This document shows positions 1 to 9,772 of a stretch of DNA of 64,000 nt, in pieces. The position numbers and the translations under genes are program-made. Numbering within the stretch: position 1 is the first letter of the stretch; each line of letters opens with the position of its first letter. The notes below the pieces were generated by a model. It did not search any database and was not told where the DNA came from. It was given only the letters and a program-made list of their open reading frames with translations. This DNA is from Nocardia acidivorans NBRC 108247 (lineage in GTDB: Bacteria; Actinomycetota; Actinomycetes; Mycobacteriales; Mycobacteriaceae). Location of the stretch: contig NZ_BDAW01000015.1 of the NCBI RefSeq assembly GCF_001625085.1, positions 1 to 64,000 on the forward strand, in the 5' to 3' direction.

Positions 1-339
1 CGCATACCGTGGACAACAAAGCTATCCGGGTCCAGCCCTCTGGTGCACCTGCCGAGATATCGGAGCAGATTGCTGAAAACAGGACCCACTCCCGCGAGTC
101 GTTGGGGAAGTCAGCCGCAGTCCCTAGTCCGAAACTTGATTCGACCACAGTTCCCCCTAGCTATGTGACCCGCTCGATCTCGGACGTGGCAATCCAGCAA
201 TCCGAAGGGAGTCTACAGAATTCGCCCGACACCGATATCCGCTCATGCTGCTACCCGGGCGTTGGTCAGCCGTCCAAACGAGTTGGCCGACAGTGTTTCC
301 GGTGCGCGGTAATAGCGCCAGTCGAGTGCGCTGCGGCAA
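1..339. other. no gene recognised
   Basis: This stretch at the window edge is open in several frames, but no translation shows a convincing domain or a start supported by a ribosome binding site. A GTG at position 9 opens a long reading frame that later runs into the remnant at 340-690. Its first hundred residues are Ser/Thr-rich and match nothing I recognise. It is probably decayed or intergenic DNA. Confidence 0.4.
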
Positions 340-690
340 CCGAGCTGAATCGATACCGTGTGCTCGTGTATTGGGATCCTTTGCCGACTGTGGCCATCTC
401 GCATGCTCTTCCGATCGCGGGCGGGAATCCAGCGAGTGTGTTGGGGCGGCCGAGTGAGTATCTGCTTGGTGTGTGGAGCGAGCGGGATTGGCGCAACGTT
501 CCTGGTCCTTTCTATGGCGCGCAAACAGATTCGTGTGGGACGGGTCCGCTCGCCGCTCGCCTCTTCGGTGCGCGCCTATCGCCACTATCTGGAGCACGGG
601 CTCGAAAGCGATCTGCTCGAGTACGGGTTCTGGCTCGAGCATCGCCGCGCGATCACCGAGGTGGAGACACTGCCCGAACTCGAGCTGTAG
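340..690 (+). pseudogene. remnant of a conserved actinobacterial hypothetical gene
   Basis: Two reading frames together look like one protein. The first carries a stretch ending RDWRNVPGPFYGA followed by a TG-containing segment. The second, which could start at ATG 514, reads YRHYLEHGLESDLLEYGF and ends LPELEL. I recall actinobacterial conserved proteins with an N-terminal NVPGPFYGA-TxxxTG block and a C-terminal block ending near TLPxL, normally separated by a longer middle region. Here the two halves are close together and lie in different frames, with the switch between about 547 and 570. This suggests an internal deletion plus a frameshift. The family assignment is from memory and the function is unknown. 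A separate small protein of 58 residues starting at 514 cannot be excluded. Confidence 0.45.
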
Positions 691-813
691 CCGGTGGGGT
701 TCGCTTTCTCACACCGGAGTCATCGCACACCATGCTCTTACCGCCCGAGCCGGTCAGGTCCGGGCGGCGGGAAAGTCAAGGGGCTGTGCTGGTTTGAGGT
801 CGCTCGCGTAGGA

Positions 814-1390
814 TCGGCTGTCACCCTGGGCGGCCCAGCGGGCGATCGAGTACTGGCGGACCTCCGGCACGAAATGGCGGTCCGTGGCCTGGTTCGGCGC
901 ACTCGCCTGGGCCTGCTGCCCATCGCCCCGGCCATCCTGCCCGTGGTGGAGCACCCGCCCGCACCCCCCTTCTTCACCGATGGTACTGTGCGACAGCATG
1001 TTTCGGACGGCTCGGTGGTGATGGTGCCACCGTCCACCGCGGTCGACGTCATTGTCTTGCGTCGGCAACTCGACGCCGATTTCACCTTCCCCCTTGTCGG
1101 CGGCTATTTCGTCGGCCCGGCCGCCGCGGACAAGTCGGCCCACCACGGTGCCGAGCCGAGCCCACAGTGAACCAGCTCATCCTGGTCCGGATGTTCAATA
1201 CGGTTCCGGTGATCGACCAGCCCGCCCGCGGCAGAACCCGCGCGGACCTGCGCTACTGGCGCGCCGACGTGCTGGTGCTGCCACCCACCGACAACAGCGA
1301 TGCCCTGCGTGCCACCGTGGATCAACCGCTGGGTGGACGGCGTCTGGCTGTGGGACGTGCGCGGCATCGACTACGGGAGCGGTCCGGCAG
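814..1390 (+). pseudogene. 3' remnant of a large membrane protein (glycosyltransferase-like)
   Basis: Three reading-frame segments join into a plausible C-terminus. The first (about 814-1133) contains PPFFTDGTVRQHV and FPLVGGYFVGP. The second (about 1167-1337) contains ADLRYWRADVLVLPP and DALRATVDQ. The third (about 1325-1375) contains WVDGVWLWDVR. This order resembles the extracytoplasmic C-terminus of large actinobacterial multi-membrane-spanning proteins of the GT-C type, in which these blocks sit in one frame. Here two frameshifts are needed and no membrane-spanning N-terminal part is present. It is a dead 3' fragment. The exact parent family is inferred. Confidence 0.5.
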
Positions 1391-1411
1391 GATTCGAGGA
1401 TCCGTTCGCGC

Positions 1412-2344
1412 TCAGGGGATCTGGCGGATCGGGTCGGGTGTCGGCCGGGGTTCTCCGGGCCGCAGCGCACCCATTATTTCGTCGGCGAGCAGGAAGCCTG
1501 CCAGGCCGTGGCCGTGCTTTTCCCGGCGCACCAGAGAGACGACGTTATTGCTGAAAGCGTCGCGAACCTGCCGGAAGGCGAGTCGGCCGTCGCGCAGTTC
1601 CTCGGCGATATCGAACTCGCTGAGAAAGGCGATGGCCTCGCCCGAGATGGCGAGCCGTTTCATCGTCTCGATCGAGTTGGTGTGAAAGGCCGGTTCGACA
1701 TCGAGACCGGCATTGGCGAAGGCTTCGGCGACAATGCCGTGAATCACCATGGAACGGTCGGCGTAGATCAGCGGGTACGGCGTGCACTGGGCGAGCGGAA
1801 TCGTATCCATCTGGGCCAGTGGATGATTCGGGGAGACGACGACTCCGAGCCGGGTGTTCAGCTGCCAGCAGACCTCGATCTGCGCCGATGCCGGGATATT
1901 GAAGCCCAGACCAAGATCGGCCTCACTGTCCTCGATCGCCCGCACGATGTCCAGCGTCGTCATGGTGCGAATCGATATCCGGACCTGCGGATGGCGGGAG
2001 CGGAAGGTCGCGGCCGCGGTAGCGACGACGCTGCTGGCCAGTCCGGTCATCGTGGCGATCACGACTTCGCCTCTGCCGAGGGCGTGGAGATCGCGAATGT
2101 CCGCGACCGTCTCACGGTATTGCTGAAGCGTTCGCCGAATATGGGCGAGCAGCGCTTCGCCGGCCGGGGTGGGGCGCATACCGCGCGGTAGGCGCTCGAA
2201 CAGCTGCTGGTCGAGTTCGGCTTCGAGAAGCAGGATTTGCCGGTTGATCGCCGAGGGCGCGACATGCAGCGCGGCACCGGCCGCGCGGATGGACCCCAGC
2301 CGTGCGACCTCGTCGATGTACTGCAACAACCGTGAATGGAGCAC
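1412..2344 (-). CDS. LysR-family transcriptional regulator
   Basis: This is a 310-residue DNA-binding regulator. A winged helix-turn-helix fills residues 1-60 (GSIRAAGAALHVAPSAINRQ), followed by a periplasmic-binding-like effector domain with the typical NHPLA segment. GTG 2344 is preferred over the upstream start at 2413 because an AGGAGG ribosome binding site lies 6 bases before it, and the protein then begins at the normal LysR position (LHSRLLQYIDEVARLG). It is divergent from the adenine-deaminase-like gene at 2512, with 167 bases between them. By the usual LysR logic it probably controls that gene and the following membrane protein. The ligand is unknown but may be related to the neighbouring enzyme's substrate. 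Confidence 0.9.
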   Translation of the reverse strand: MLHSRLLQYIDEVARLGSIRAAGAALHVAPSAINRQILLLEAELDQQLFERLPRGMRPTPAGEALLAHIRRTLQQYRETVADIRDLHALGRGEVVIATMTGLASSVVATAAATFRSRHPQVRISIRTMTTLDIVRAIEDSEADLGLGFNIPASAQIEVCWQLNTRLGVVVSPNHPLAQMDTIPLAQCTPYPLIYADRSMVIHGIVAEAFANAGLDVEPAFHTNSIETMKRLAISGEAIAFLSEFDIAEELRDGRLAFRQVRDAFSNNVVSLVRREKHGHGLAGFLLADEIMGALRPGEPRPTPDPIRQIP

Positions 2345-2511
2345 GGGGCACCTCCTCGGCAGAGTGTACGAAAATTCAGTACGCATTGTGCAAAAACGGA
2401 TGCTTGTCAGCAACGGTGCCTATCGCGTTCCATCAATGCAAGGCACAACGGGCCGGGTATATCGGGCCTCGTTCGGTTGCCGAGTACGTGCGAAAGAACG
2501 TGAGGAACGCA

Positions 2512-4278
2512 ATGCCAGAACATGATTCGATTACCGGCGCCGCGCGCACAGCAGCCGATGACGTGGCCGCTCAGGATGATCACGTGCGGACGATTTTCAG
2601 CATTCTGGAAGGCGAGCAGGAAGCCGATCTGCTGCTGCGCAATCTCAACATCCTCGATGTGCACAGCGAAACCGTCTATCCCGGAACGCTATTGGTCCAC
2701 CGGCAGCGCATTATCGCGTTGAACCCAGACGAATCGATCGCGCGATTCCGCGAAGTCTTCGACGGTGAGGGCCTCTACGCCATTCCGGGCCTGATCGACG
2801 CGCACCTGCACTTCGAATCCCAGCTCGCGCATCCGGCGGCGTTCGGCGAGGCGATCGTGCCCAGCGGAACGACGACGGTCTTCGGTGAGACCCTCGACTT
2901 CGCCAGCGCGGCCGGCGACGAGGCGGTCGACGCGGTCCGAGCGCTCTTCGCCGATCATGACAAGCTGCCGTACCGACTCTATGCCTTCGCACCGGGGAAG
3001 AAGACCTCGACGGAAGTCACCGAGGCGATGCTGGCAATGGATCCGGTCATCGGGCTGGGCGAGCTGGCCCACCTGTCCTATATGACCGGCAACGCCGACG
3101 ATTTCCGCAAGTCCGCGCTCGGACGGGCGAATGCGGGATTCGTGAATTGCCACTGGGGTGTCACCTCGCTGTCGGACATGCTGCTGAATTACATGCCCGC
3201 GATCGGTGTCGACAACAACCACGACGTCTGGAACGAAGACGATATCGAGAAAAGCATTCGCTACGGCCTGAATACCCAGATCAAGTTCGGCGTAGGCAGT
3301 CCCGAGGTCATTCGAACCATGTTGCGCGCCATAGTGAAGCGCCGCTGGCCCGCCGAGAACTTCCAGCTCTGTGCCGACAATATCTCGGTGGATCGCGTGC
3401 TGCGGCAGGGTCATATCGACTGGGTCATCTCCCTGGCCGTCGAAATGGGAATCCCGCCGATCAAGGCGATCAAGATGGGCACGCTGTACACCGCGCGCTC
3501 CTTCCACAAGGACCGCGACCTCGGTTCCCTGAGCCCGGGACGATTCGCTGACATCGTCCTCACCGACAGCCTGTCGAAGATCAACCCCCGCTACGTGTTC
3601 AAGGGCGGCAAGCTTGTCGCCAAGGACCGCAGGCTGCTCGAGCCGGTCGGCATCGACTACTCGGTCCTGGCCAGGGAACCCGAGCCCGGCCTCGGCGATC
3701 TGCGTGCCGAACAGCTCGATCTCACTCCGATCGACCTTTCGCCCGACGGCACGCAGGCGAAGGTGCTGCTGTTCGACGTGTACGGCCGCGGGCATGCCAA
3801 GTTCGCGCAGGAGGTGTGGGTGCCGTACCGCGAGGGGGCGGTCGTACCCGAGTACGAAGGGGTGCGGCTGAATCGGATCTCCATCGTGCAGCGCTACGCC
3901 GACGGTGCGCGGCATACGGTGAACGGACTGTTCAAGGGCGTGTCGATCGATCGCGGCGCGGTCTCCACGTTCTGGCCCGCGCCGTCGGCCTATTTCGTGG
4001 TCGTCGGCGGCGACAGCGCCGAGATGCGCGACAACCTGATGCAATTGGACGGTTTTGTCGGCGGCTGCCTCGTGACCGCGGACCGGGAGGTGAAAGCCGT
4101 TCTGCCGCTGGACTTCTACGGCGTGATGGCCGATATGAACCTCACCGAACTCGTCGATGCCACCCGTTCGATCGACGATGCCCTGCTGAAGCTGGGCAAC
4201 CACAACGAAGGCGAACCGGTGGTCAACAAACTCCTCACCCTGTTCATCTCGCTCGACCGCTTCGGGTTCATGAAGTAG
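2512..4278 (+). CDS. adenine deaminase-like amidohydrolase
   Basis: This 588-residue protein belongs to the adenine deaminase branch of the metal-dependent amidohydrolases. Residues around 85-105 carry the metal-binding HxH signature PGLIDAHLHFE. A later GHIDWVISLAVEMGIPP block and the SPGRFADIVL block match the end of the barrel. The C-terminal 180 residues resemble the adenine deaminase C-terminal domain. The usual Cys-Thr-Asp-Asp segment reads CADN here, and other regions diverge, so a nucleobase or another cyclic amide could be the substrate rather than adenine. ATG 2512 has a purine-rich ribosome binding site (GTGAGG). It stands divergent from the LysR gene and is followed after 32 bases by a membrane protein in the same direction. 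Confidence 0.8.
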   Translation: MPEHDSITGAARTAADDVAAQDDHVRTIFSILEGEQEADLLLRNLNILDVHSETVYPGTLLVHRQRIIALNPDESIARFREVFDGEGLYAIPGLIDAHLHFESQLAHPAAFGEAIVPSGTTTVFGETLDFASAAGDEAVDAVRALFADHDKLPYRLYAFAPGKKTSTEVTEAMLAMDPVIGLGELAHLSYMTGNADDFRKSALGRANAGFVNCHWGVTSLSDMLLNYMPAIGVDNNHDVWNEDDIEKSIRYGLNTQIKFGVGSPEVIRTMLRAIVKRRWPAENFQLCADNISVDRVLRQGHIDWVISLAVEMGIPPIKAIKMGTLYTARSFHKDRDLGSLSPGRFADIVLTDSLSKINPRYVFKGGKLVAKDRRLLEPVGIDYSVLAREPEPGLGDLRAEQLDLTPIDLSPDGTQAKVLLFDVYGRGHAKFAQEVWVPYREGAVVPEYEGVRLNRISIVQRYADGARHTVNGLFKGVSIDRGAVSTFWPAPSAYFVVVGGDSAEMRDNLMQLDGFVGGCLVTADREVKAVLPLDFYGVMADMNLTELVDATRSIDDALLKLGNHNEGEPVVNKLLTLFISLDRFGFMK

Positions 4279-4310
4279 CCGGGCTGCTTCGGACTAGGGA
4301 TGCGATCGTT

Positions 4311-5015
4311 ATGCAGCAGGACAAGGACGCGGGAGTCATCGACACCGGAAACAAGGTGCGACGCTCGGTCACCTATATCGCCGGAATCTACATCCTGACA
4401 CTGGGTCTGAGCCTGGCCGTCAGGGCGGGGATCGGCATATCCCCGCAGAGCAGTCTCACCCGCACCATGACGCTGGTGATTCCCTCGCTCAGCCAGGGCA
4501 CCTTCAACCTCATACTCGAGGTCATCATGCTCATCCCGACCTTCCTGATCAGGCCCAGGGCATTTCGGGCCCGCAGTCTGCTCTCGCTGGTTCCGGCATT
4601 GATCCTGGCTTCGCTGCTCGACTTCAACCTGGGGCTCACCGAGGGGATCCGATTCGGGGCGTACCCGGCCAATGTCGCGCTGTTGTTCTGGGCCGACGCG
4701 ATGCTGGCCTTCGGCCTCTTCCTCATGATCCGCGCCAACCTGGTATTGATGCCGATCGACCTGTTCGTCAACACCATTCAGCAGCGGACGGGCCGGAAGT
4801 GGGGGAACATCAAGACCGTTTTCGACTGCACCCTGCTCGCTCTCTCCGCGGGTATCGGCCTGTTGTTCCTCGGCGCACCGCATTTCATTCGCGAAGGCAC
4901 GCTCATCAACGCGGTCCTCGTCGGACAGTACGTGAAGCTGTACTTCTTCCTGTACAAGAGGTTCGCGGTGCGGAAAGGACAACCGGCTCTTCCCGGCATG
5001 ACGCCTTTGGTGTGA
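4311..5015 (+). CDS. YczE/YitT-type integral membrane protein
   Basis: This 234-residue protein has about five or six hydrophobic helices and resembles the YczE/YyaS/YitT group of small bacterial membrane proteins (SYTIAGIYILTLG-like first helix, later MLAFGLFLMI and PIDLFVNTIQ). The role of this group is not established. Its position 32 bases behind the adenine-deaminase-like gene and just before a strong terminator (5045-5070) makes co-transcription likely. Transport or membrane sensing of that enzyme's substrate or product is a reasonable inference and no more. ATG 4311 is the first start in the hydrophobic reading frame after the upstream stop. Confidence 0.75.
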   Translation: MQQDKDAGVIDTGNKVRRSVTYIAGIYILTLGLSLAVRAGIGISPQSSLTRTMTLVIPSLSQGTFNLILEVIMLIPTFLIRPRAFRARSLLSLVPALILASLLDFNLGLTEGIRFGAYPANVALLFWADAMLAFGLFLMIRANLVLMPIDLFVNTIQQRTGRKWGNIKTVFDCTLLALSAGIGLLFLGAPHFIREGTLINAVLVGQYVKLYFFLYKRFAVRKGQPALPGMTPLV

Positions 5016-5044
5016 TCGGCTGTCGGGCAACGTATTTCGACAGC

Positions 5045-5070
5045 GGCCCGGAACCATCAGGTTCCGGGCC
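5045..5070 (+). terminator. intrinsic terminator hairpin
   Basis: A perfect 11-base stem, GGCCCGGAACC with its complement, encloses the loop ATCA and begins 29 bases after the stop of the membrane-protein gene. There is no long T run, which is common in high-GC actinobacteria. It closes the adenine-deaminase-like unit and may also serve the convergent SRPBCC gene. Confidence 0.8.
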
Positions 5071-5143
5071 CTTCGTCTCGGTGCCGAACTACTCGCCCGG
5101 GGCGGTCAGGCGGGTTTCGAGGTAGACGCGTTCGACGGGGGAG

Positions 5144-5575
5144 TCAGCCGTAGAGCCGAACGAACCGGTCGAGGGAGCGTTCGACATCGCCGCGCAGGGC
5201 ACGGGCGACCGCCGAGCCGATCGGGCCGAACAGGGGTGCGCCGCCGAGTTCGAAATCGGCGGTGACCTTCGAGCCGGTCGCGATGGGCGCCACCCGGAGT
5301 TCGATGCCGAATTTGGTGCCGCCGATGCCGGAACCGTGCAGCACCAGGCGGTTCGGGGGTTCGGCGGTTTCGACCGTCCAGGTGACCCGATTACGGAAGC
5401 CTTTGACGGTGGCCACGCCGATGAGCCGGGTGCCGGGGGTGAGCTCGGCGGGAACGGGTCCGCGCCAGCCTTCGTGCAGGGTCAGCCATTTATCGAGTTC
5501 GGGCAGATCCGAGGCGTGCGACCAGGCTTGGTCGGGCGGGATCGGGACGTCTACGGATACCTTGAGCTTGGCCAC
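5144..5575 (-). CDS. SRPBCC family protein, Rv0910-like
   Basis: This 143-residue protein begins MAKLKVSVDVPIPPDQAW and continues HASDLPELDKWLT, closely following M. tuberculosis Rv0910 as I remember it (MAKL, SIDVPLPPEEAW, HASDL, WLTIH). It ends with the same FGPIG and ADIxxSLxxFV-like elements (LRGDVERSLDRFVRLYG). The fold is a START/Bet v1 helix-grip cavity. Rv0910 has been described as the toxin of a type II toxin-antitoxin pair with Rv0909, but the fold is generally a lipid or small-ligand binder. No small Rv0909-like antitoxin gene is visible nearby. The upstream neighbour is a membrane protein instead. GTG 5575 gives the conserved N-terminus. Confidence 0.85.
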   Translation of the reverse strand: MAKLKVSVDVPIPPDQAWSHASDLPELDKWLTLHEGWRGPVPAELTPGTRLIGVATVKGFRNRVTWTVETAEPPNRLVLHGSGIGGTKFGIELRVAPIATGSKVTADFELGGAPLFGPIGSAVARALRGDVERSLDRFVRLYG

Positions 5576-5627
5576 GTCGCGATGGTATCCGTTACATGGC
5601 GTAGCGCTAAACCGGGCGTCCCCGGAA

Positions 5628-5948
5628 CTATTCGAGACGTTTGGGCTCGATTGCCGAGGGCACGCCGCGCTCCTGCGCGAAGTTCGGGCTCGCTTCCCAG
5701 CAATCCATGAGCAGTCGCGGTGTCGTGTGGTGTGTGACGTGGTCGCGGTGGACCGTGGACCCGAAGATGGAGAGGCTGGTGATCGCCGTGGCGGCGCACG
5801 CGCCACCGGCAATCAGGGCCCAGCCGGCATATCCGCTGGCCGCAGCGGCCAATGCCATCGCGCAGGTCCCGAACGAGACGAGTATTGACGTATATCCGAA
5901 CCAGGCGGCAAAGCTATTCCGTCTGACCCAGCCTGGGTTGGGGGGCAT
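5628..5948 (-). CDS. small two-helix membrane protein
   Basis: This protein of about 106 residues begins MPPNPGWVRRNSFAAWFGY. It has two hydrophobic helices near residues 15-35 (ILVSFGTCAMALAAAASGY) and 38-57 (GWALIAGGACAATAITSLSI), followed by a charged tail of about 45 residues with DHVTHHTTPRLL. I do not recognise the family. Codons after the helices show a normal high-GC third position, so it is probably expressed. It lies 52 bases upstream of the Rv0910-like gene in the same direction and may be co-transcribed. ATG 5948 was chosen because the upstream extension is proline/serine-rich and unstructured. Confidence 0.6.
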   Translation of the reverse strand: MPPNPGWVRRNSFAAWFGYTSILVSFGTCAMALAAAASGYAGWALIAGGACAATAITSLSIFGSTVHRDHVTHHTTPRLLMDCWEASPNFAQERGVPSAIEPKRLE

Positions 5949-6155
5949 CCACCCAGCATACTTCTTTGTGCGCTGCGTCACACCCGGCGAAACGGGCGTG
6001 GGCTCACCGTGGCGCGAGCACGCGGTCGGAGAAGGTGCGGGCGACCCGGGCCCGACTGGTGCTTGCACCGCTCGGCGGTCTGCTGAACCGAACCGACTGA
6101 TCGTCTCGCGGCGTGACCGGCGTTACAGTGGGGTGGGGAAGGTGAAGGACGTCGA

Positions 6156-7463
6156 TTGAGCACTGTCGCGCAGGGCAGCCCGTGGGTTGCGGTCCGGCCG
6201 GATGACGATGTCACGCGGCTGGCGGAGCGGGTTTCGCTGGCGCACAGGTCATTTCTGGAGGGGGTGGATCGGCTGCCGGTGATTCGGCCGGATGGTCGGT
6301 CGGTGCGCTCGGTGGTGCTGGATTCGTGGCGGCGCAGTCGTAGCAGCGGGGTCGATCCGGATGGGTTCGGTGGGGCCGTGGATCTCGAGGGCCTGGAATT
6401 GCAGCGGTACCGGGCCGCGCATCCGACCGCGTCGATTCGGCCGGTGGTGCGCAAACTGCTGGTGGAGGATGCGGCCGAGGCCGGCCTGCTGGTGGCCATC
6501 AGCGATGCGCGCGGGCGGCTGCTGTGGGTGGAGGGCGATCCCAAGGTCAAGGATCGCGCGGTGGGGATGAATTTCGTGGAGGGGTCGGATTGGAGTGAGG
6601 AGCGGGTCGGGACCAATGCGCCGGGAACGGCGCTGGCACTGGATCACTCGGTACAGATCTTCGGAGCCGAGCATTTCAGCCGGGCCGTGCACGAGTTCAG
6701 CTGTACCGCCGCACCGGTGCATGATCCGTTGAGCGGCAAGACCATCGGCGCCATCGATATCACCGGTGGTCCGCGCGTCGCGGGGCCGGAGGTGCTGTCG
6801 CTGATCCGGGCCACGGTGCTGGCGGTGGAATCGGAGTTGCGCCTCGGTCTGCTCGGTGCGCCGGTGCGCAACGATTCGCCCACGGCGCATTTGCGGGTGC
6901 TGGGTACGGGACGGCCGGTGCTGATTCGCGGCGGTGAGCGAATTCGCCTGTCGCAGCGGCACGCCGAGATTCTGTTCCTGCTGGCCGATCATCCGGAGGG
7001 CTTGAGCGCGGACCATCTCGCCATGCTGCTCGACGAATCCGAACTCGATCCGGTGACCGTGCGGGCGGAGCTGTCCCGCGTCCGAAAGCTGGTGGGTGCG
7101 AACGGTTTCGGATCGCGACCGTATCGGCTGCTGATGGATGTCGAGACCGATGTGACCCGGGTGCGGCGCGCGCTCGCCCGGGGTGATGCGGCGGCCGCGC
7201 TGTGCGAGTATCCCGGACCGATTCTGCCGCGTTCGCTGGCACCGGGTATCGCCGAATTGCGTGCCGAACTCCACGGTCGGCTGCGCGCGGCGCTGCTCGC
7301 GGCGGGGGATCGTCGCCTGCTCGCGCGCTGGACCAGCTCGGTCGACGGCCGCGACGATATTGCCGCGTGGAGCGCGTATCTCGGTTCGCTGGACCGTAAT
7401 TCGTCGATGTACGCGCAGGTGGAAGCCCAATTGTCGCTACTCGACCGCAAACTGGGCATCTGA
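6156..7463 (+). CDS. GAF-domain transcriptional regulator of the aldehyde dehydrogenase operon
   Basis: This 435-residue protein resembles the sensor half of AcoR-type activators. Residues 20-70 hold the SVRSVVLDSWRRSRSSGVDP motif. A GAF domain follows at about 75-225 (VGMNFVEGSDWSEERVGTNAPGTAL), including the ExxVGTNAxGTA signature. In place of the sigma54 AAA+ domain there is a winged-helix-like region around 245-320 (LSQRHAEILFLLADHPEGLS). This architecture is common in actinobacteria and activates alcohol or aldehyde dehydrogenase genes. TTG 6156 has GGTGAAGGA upstream. The gene sits 91 bases before the aldehyde dehydrogenase, whose promoter gap contains a short inverted repeat (7472-7488). 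Confidence 0.85.
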   Translation: MSTVAQGSPWVAVRPDDDVTRLAERVSLAHRSFLEGVDRLPVIRPDGRSVRSVVLDSWRRSRSSGVDPDGFGGAVDLEGLELQRYRAAHPTASIRPVVRKLLVEDAAEAGLLVAISDARGRLLWVEGDPKVKDRAVGMNFVEGSDWSEERVGTNAPGTALALDHSVQIFGAEHFSRAVHEFSCTAAPVHDPLSGKTIGAIDITGGPRVAGPEVLSLIRATVLAVESELRLGLLGAPVRNDSPTAHLRVLGTGRPVLIRGGERIRLSQRHAEILFLLADHPEGLSADHLAMLLDESELDPVTVRAELSRVRKLVGANGFGSRPYRLLMDVETDVTRVRRALARGDAAAALCEYPGPILPRSLAPGIAELRAELHGRLRAALLAAGDRRLLARWTSSVDGRDDIAAWSAYLGSLDRNSSMYAQVEAQLSLLDRKLGI

Positions 7464-7471
7464 CCGACTTC

Positions 7472-7488
7472 TTGCAACGGTGCTGCAA
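7472..7488. promoter_or_regulatory. candidate regulator site, TTGCA-N7-TGCAA
   Basis: An inverted repeat with arms TTGCA and TGCAA separated by seven bases lies 66 bases before the aldehyde dehydrogenase start. The centre is imperfectly symmetric. Its place between the GAF regulator and its likely target suggests an activator-binding site. Binding is not shown by the sequence. Confidence 0.4.
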
Positions 7489-7554
7489 CAGCCGCGGCCA
7501 TAGTGTCCTGGATCACATCTGACCGAAGTTTGTCAGCAGATCGAGGAGTATTCG

Positions 7555-9077
<1,523 letters not shown>

Positions 9078-9078
<1 letters not shown>

Positions 9079-9605
9079 TGCCCACCCCCGCTCCCCGGCG
9101 GGTGCGTGCCACCGCGGCGGCGATGGATCTACTCCGTCGCCTCCGCGCCGCGCACGGCCCACTTATGCTGCACCAGTCCGGCGGGTGCTGCGACGGCTCG
9201 GCCCCGATGTGTTATCCCGCAGGCGAATTCGTCATTGGCGATCGAGACGTCCTGCTCGGAATGCTCGACCTGCGCCTGCGCACCGGGGAACGGCCCGCCA
9301 CCGACCCGCCACCGGAGGATATCGCCCAGGTGTGGATCTCCGGGCCACAGTTCACCGCCTGGCAGCACACCCAATTGGTACTCGACATGGTCCCGGGTCG
9401 CGGTTCGGGATTCAGCCTGGAGTCGCCGGAGGGCTTCCGATTCCTCAGCCGCGGAAGAGTTTTCGAACCGGCCGAACTGGCGGCCCTGAACGACATCGAC
9501 GTGATCACCGGCGCGGATTTCGAACGCGGTGAACGCCCCGCCCCCGCTACCGAACCGCAGGTGGTCGCGGAAGCGGTCGACGCCTGCCCCGTCCCGGGGC
9601 GCTAG
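9078..9605 (+). CDS. DUF779 domain protein
   Basis: This 175-residue protein has the DUF779 signature HQSGGCCDGSAPMCYP near residues 32-50, which is rich in conserved cysteines, and a downstream IAQVWISGPQF block. It is the usual partner of ExaC-type aldehyde dehydrogenases in actinobacteria (Rv0458-Rv0459 arrangement), and its start overlaps the dehydrogenase stop by one base. Its biochemical role is not established. The Cys cluster could bind a metal or be redox-active. The C-terminal 40 residues beyond the core are low-complexity and probably flexible. Confidence 0.9.
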
Positions 9606-9772
9606 ACCCGCCCTTCTGTCTCGGATCGTCGCCGGGGACGGGCGTGCCGGGCATACCCGGATGACGGCGGGTGCTGGGGTGGGACAAATGGTGGTGCCGG
9701 GGTGCGGGTCGACATGCTGGGGCGGTATCGGAGGTGCCGTGGGTGTCCGGAATGTCGTGCCAGACTGTGGGC

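Noticed and set aside
2689..4203. Long minus-strand frame opposite the adenine-deaminase-like gene
   Set aside because: Antisense shadow with His/Val/Arg-rich composition and no domain.
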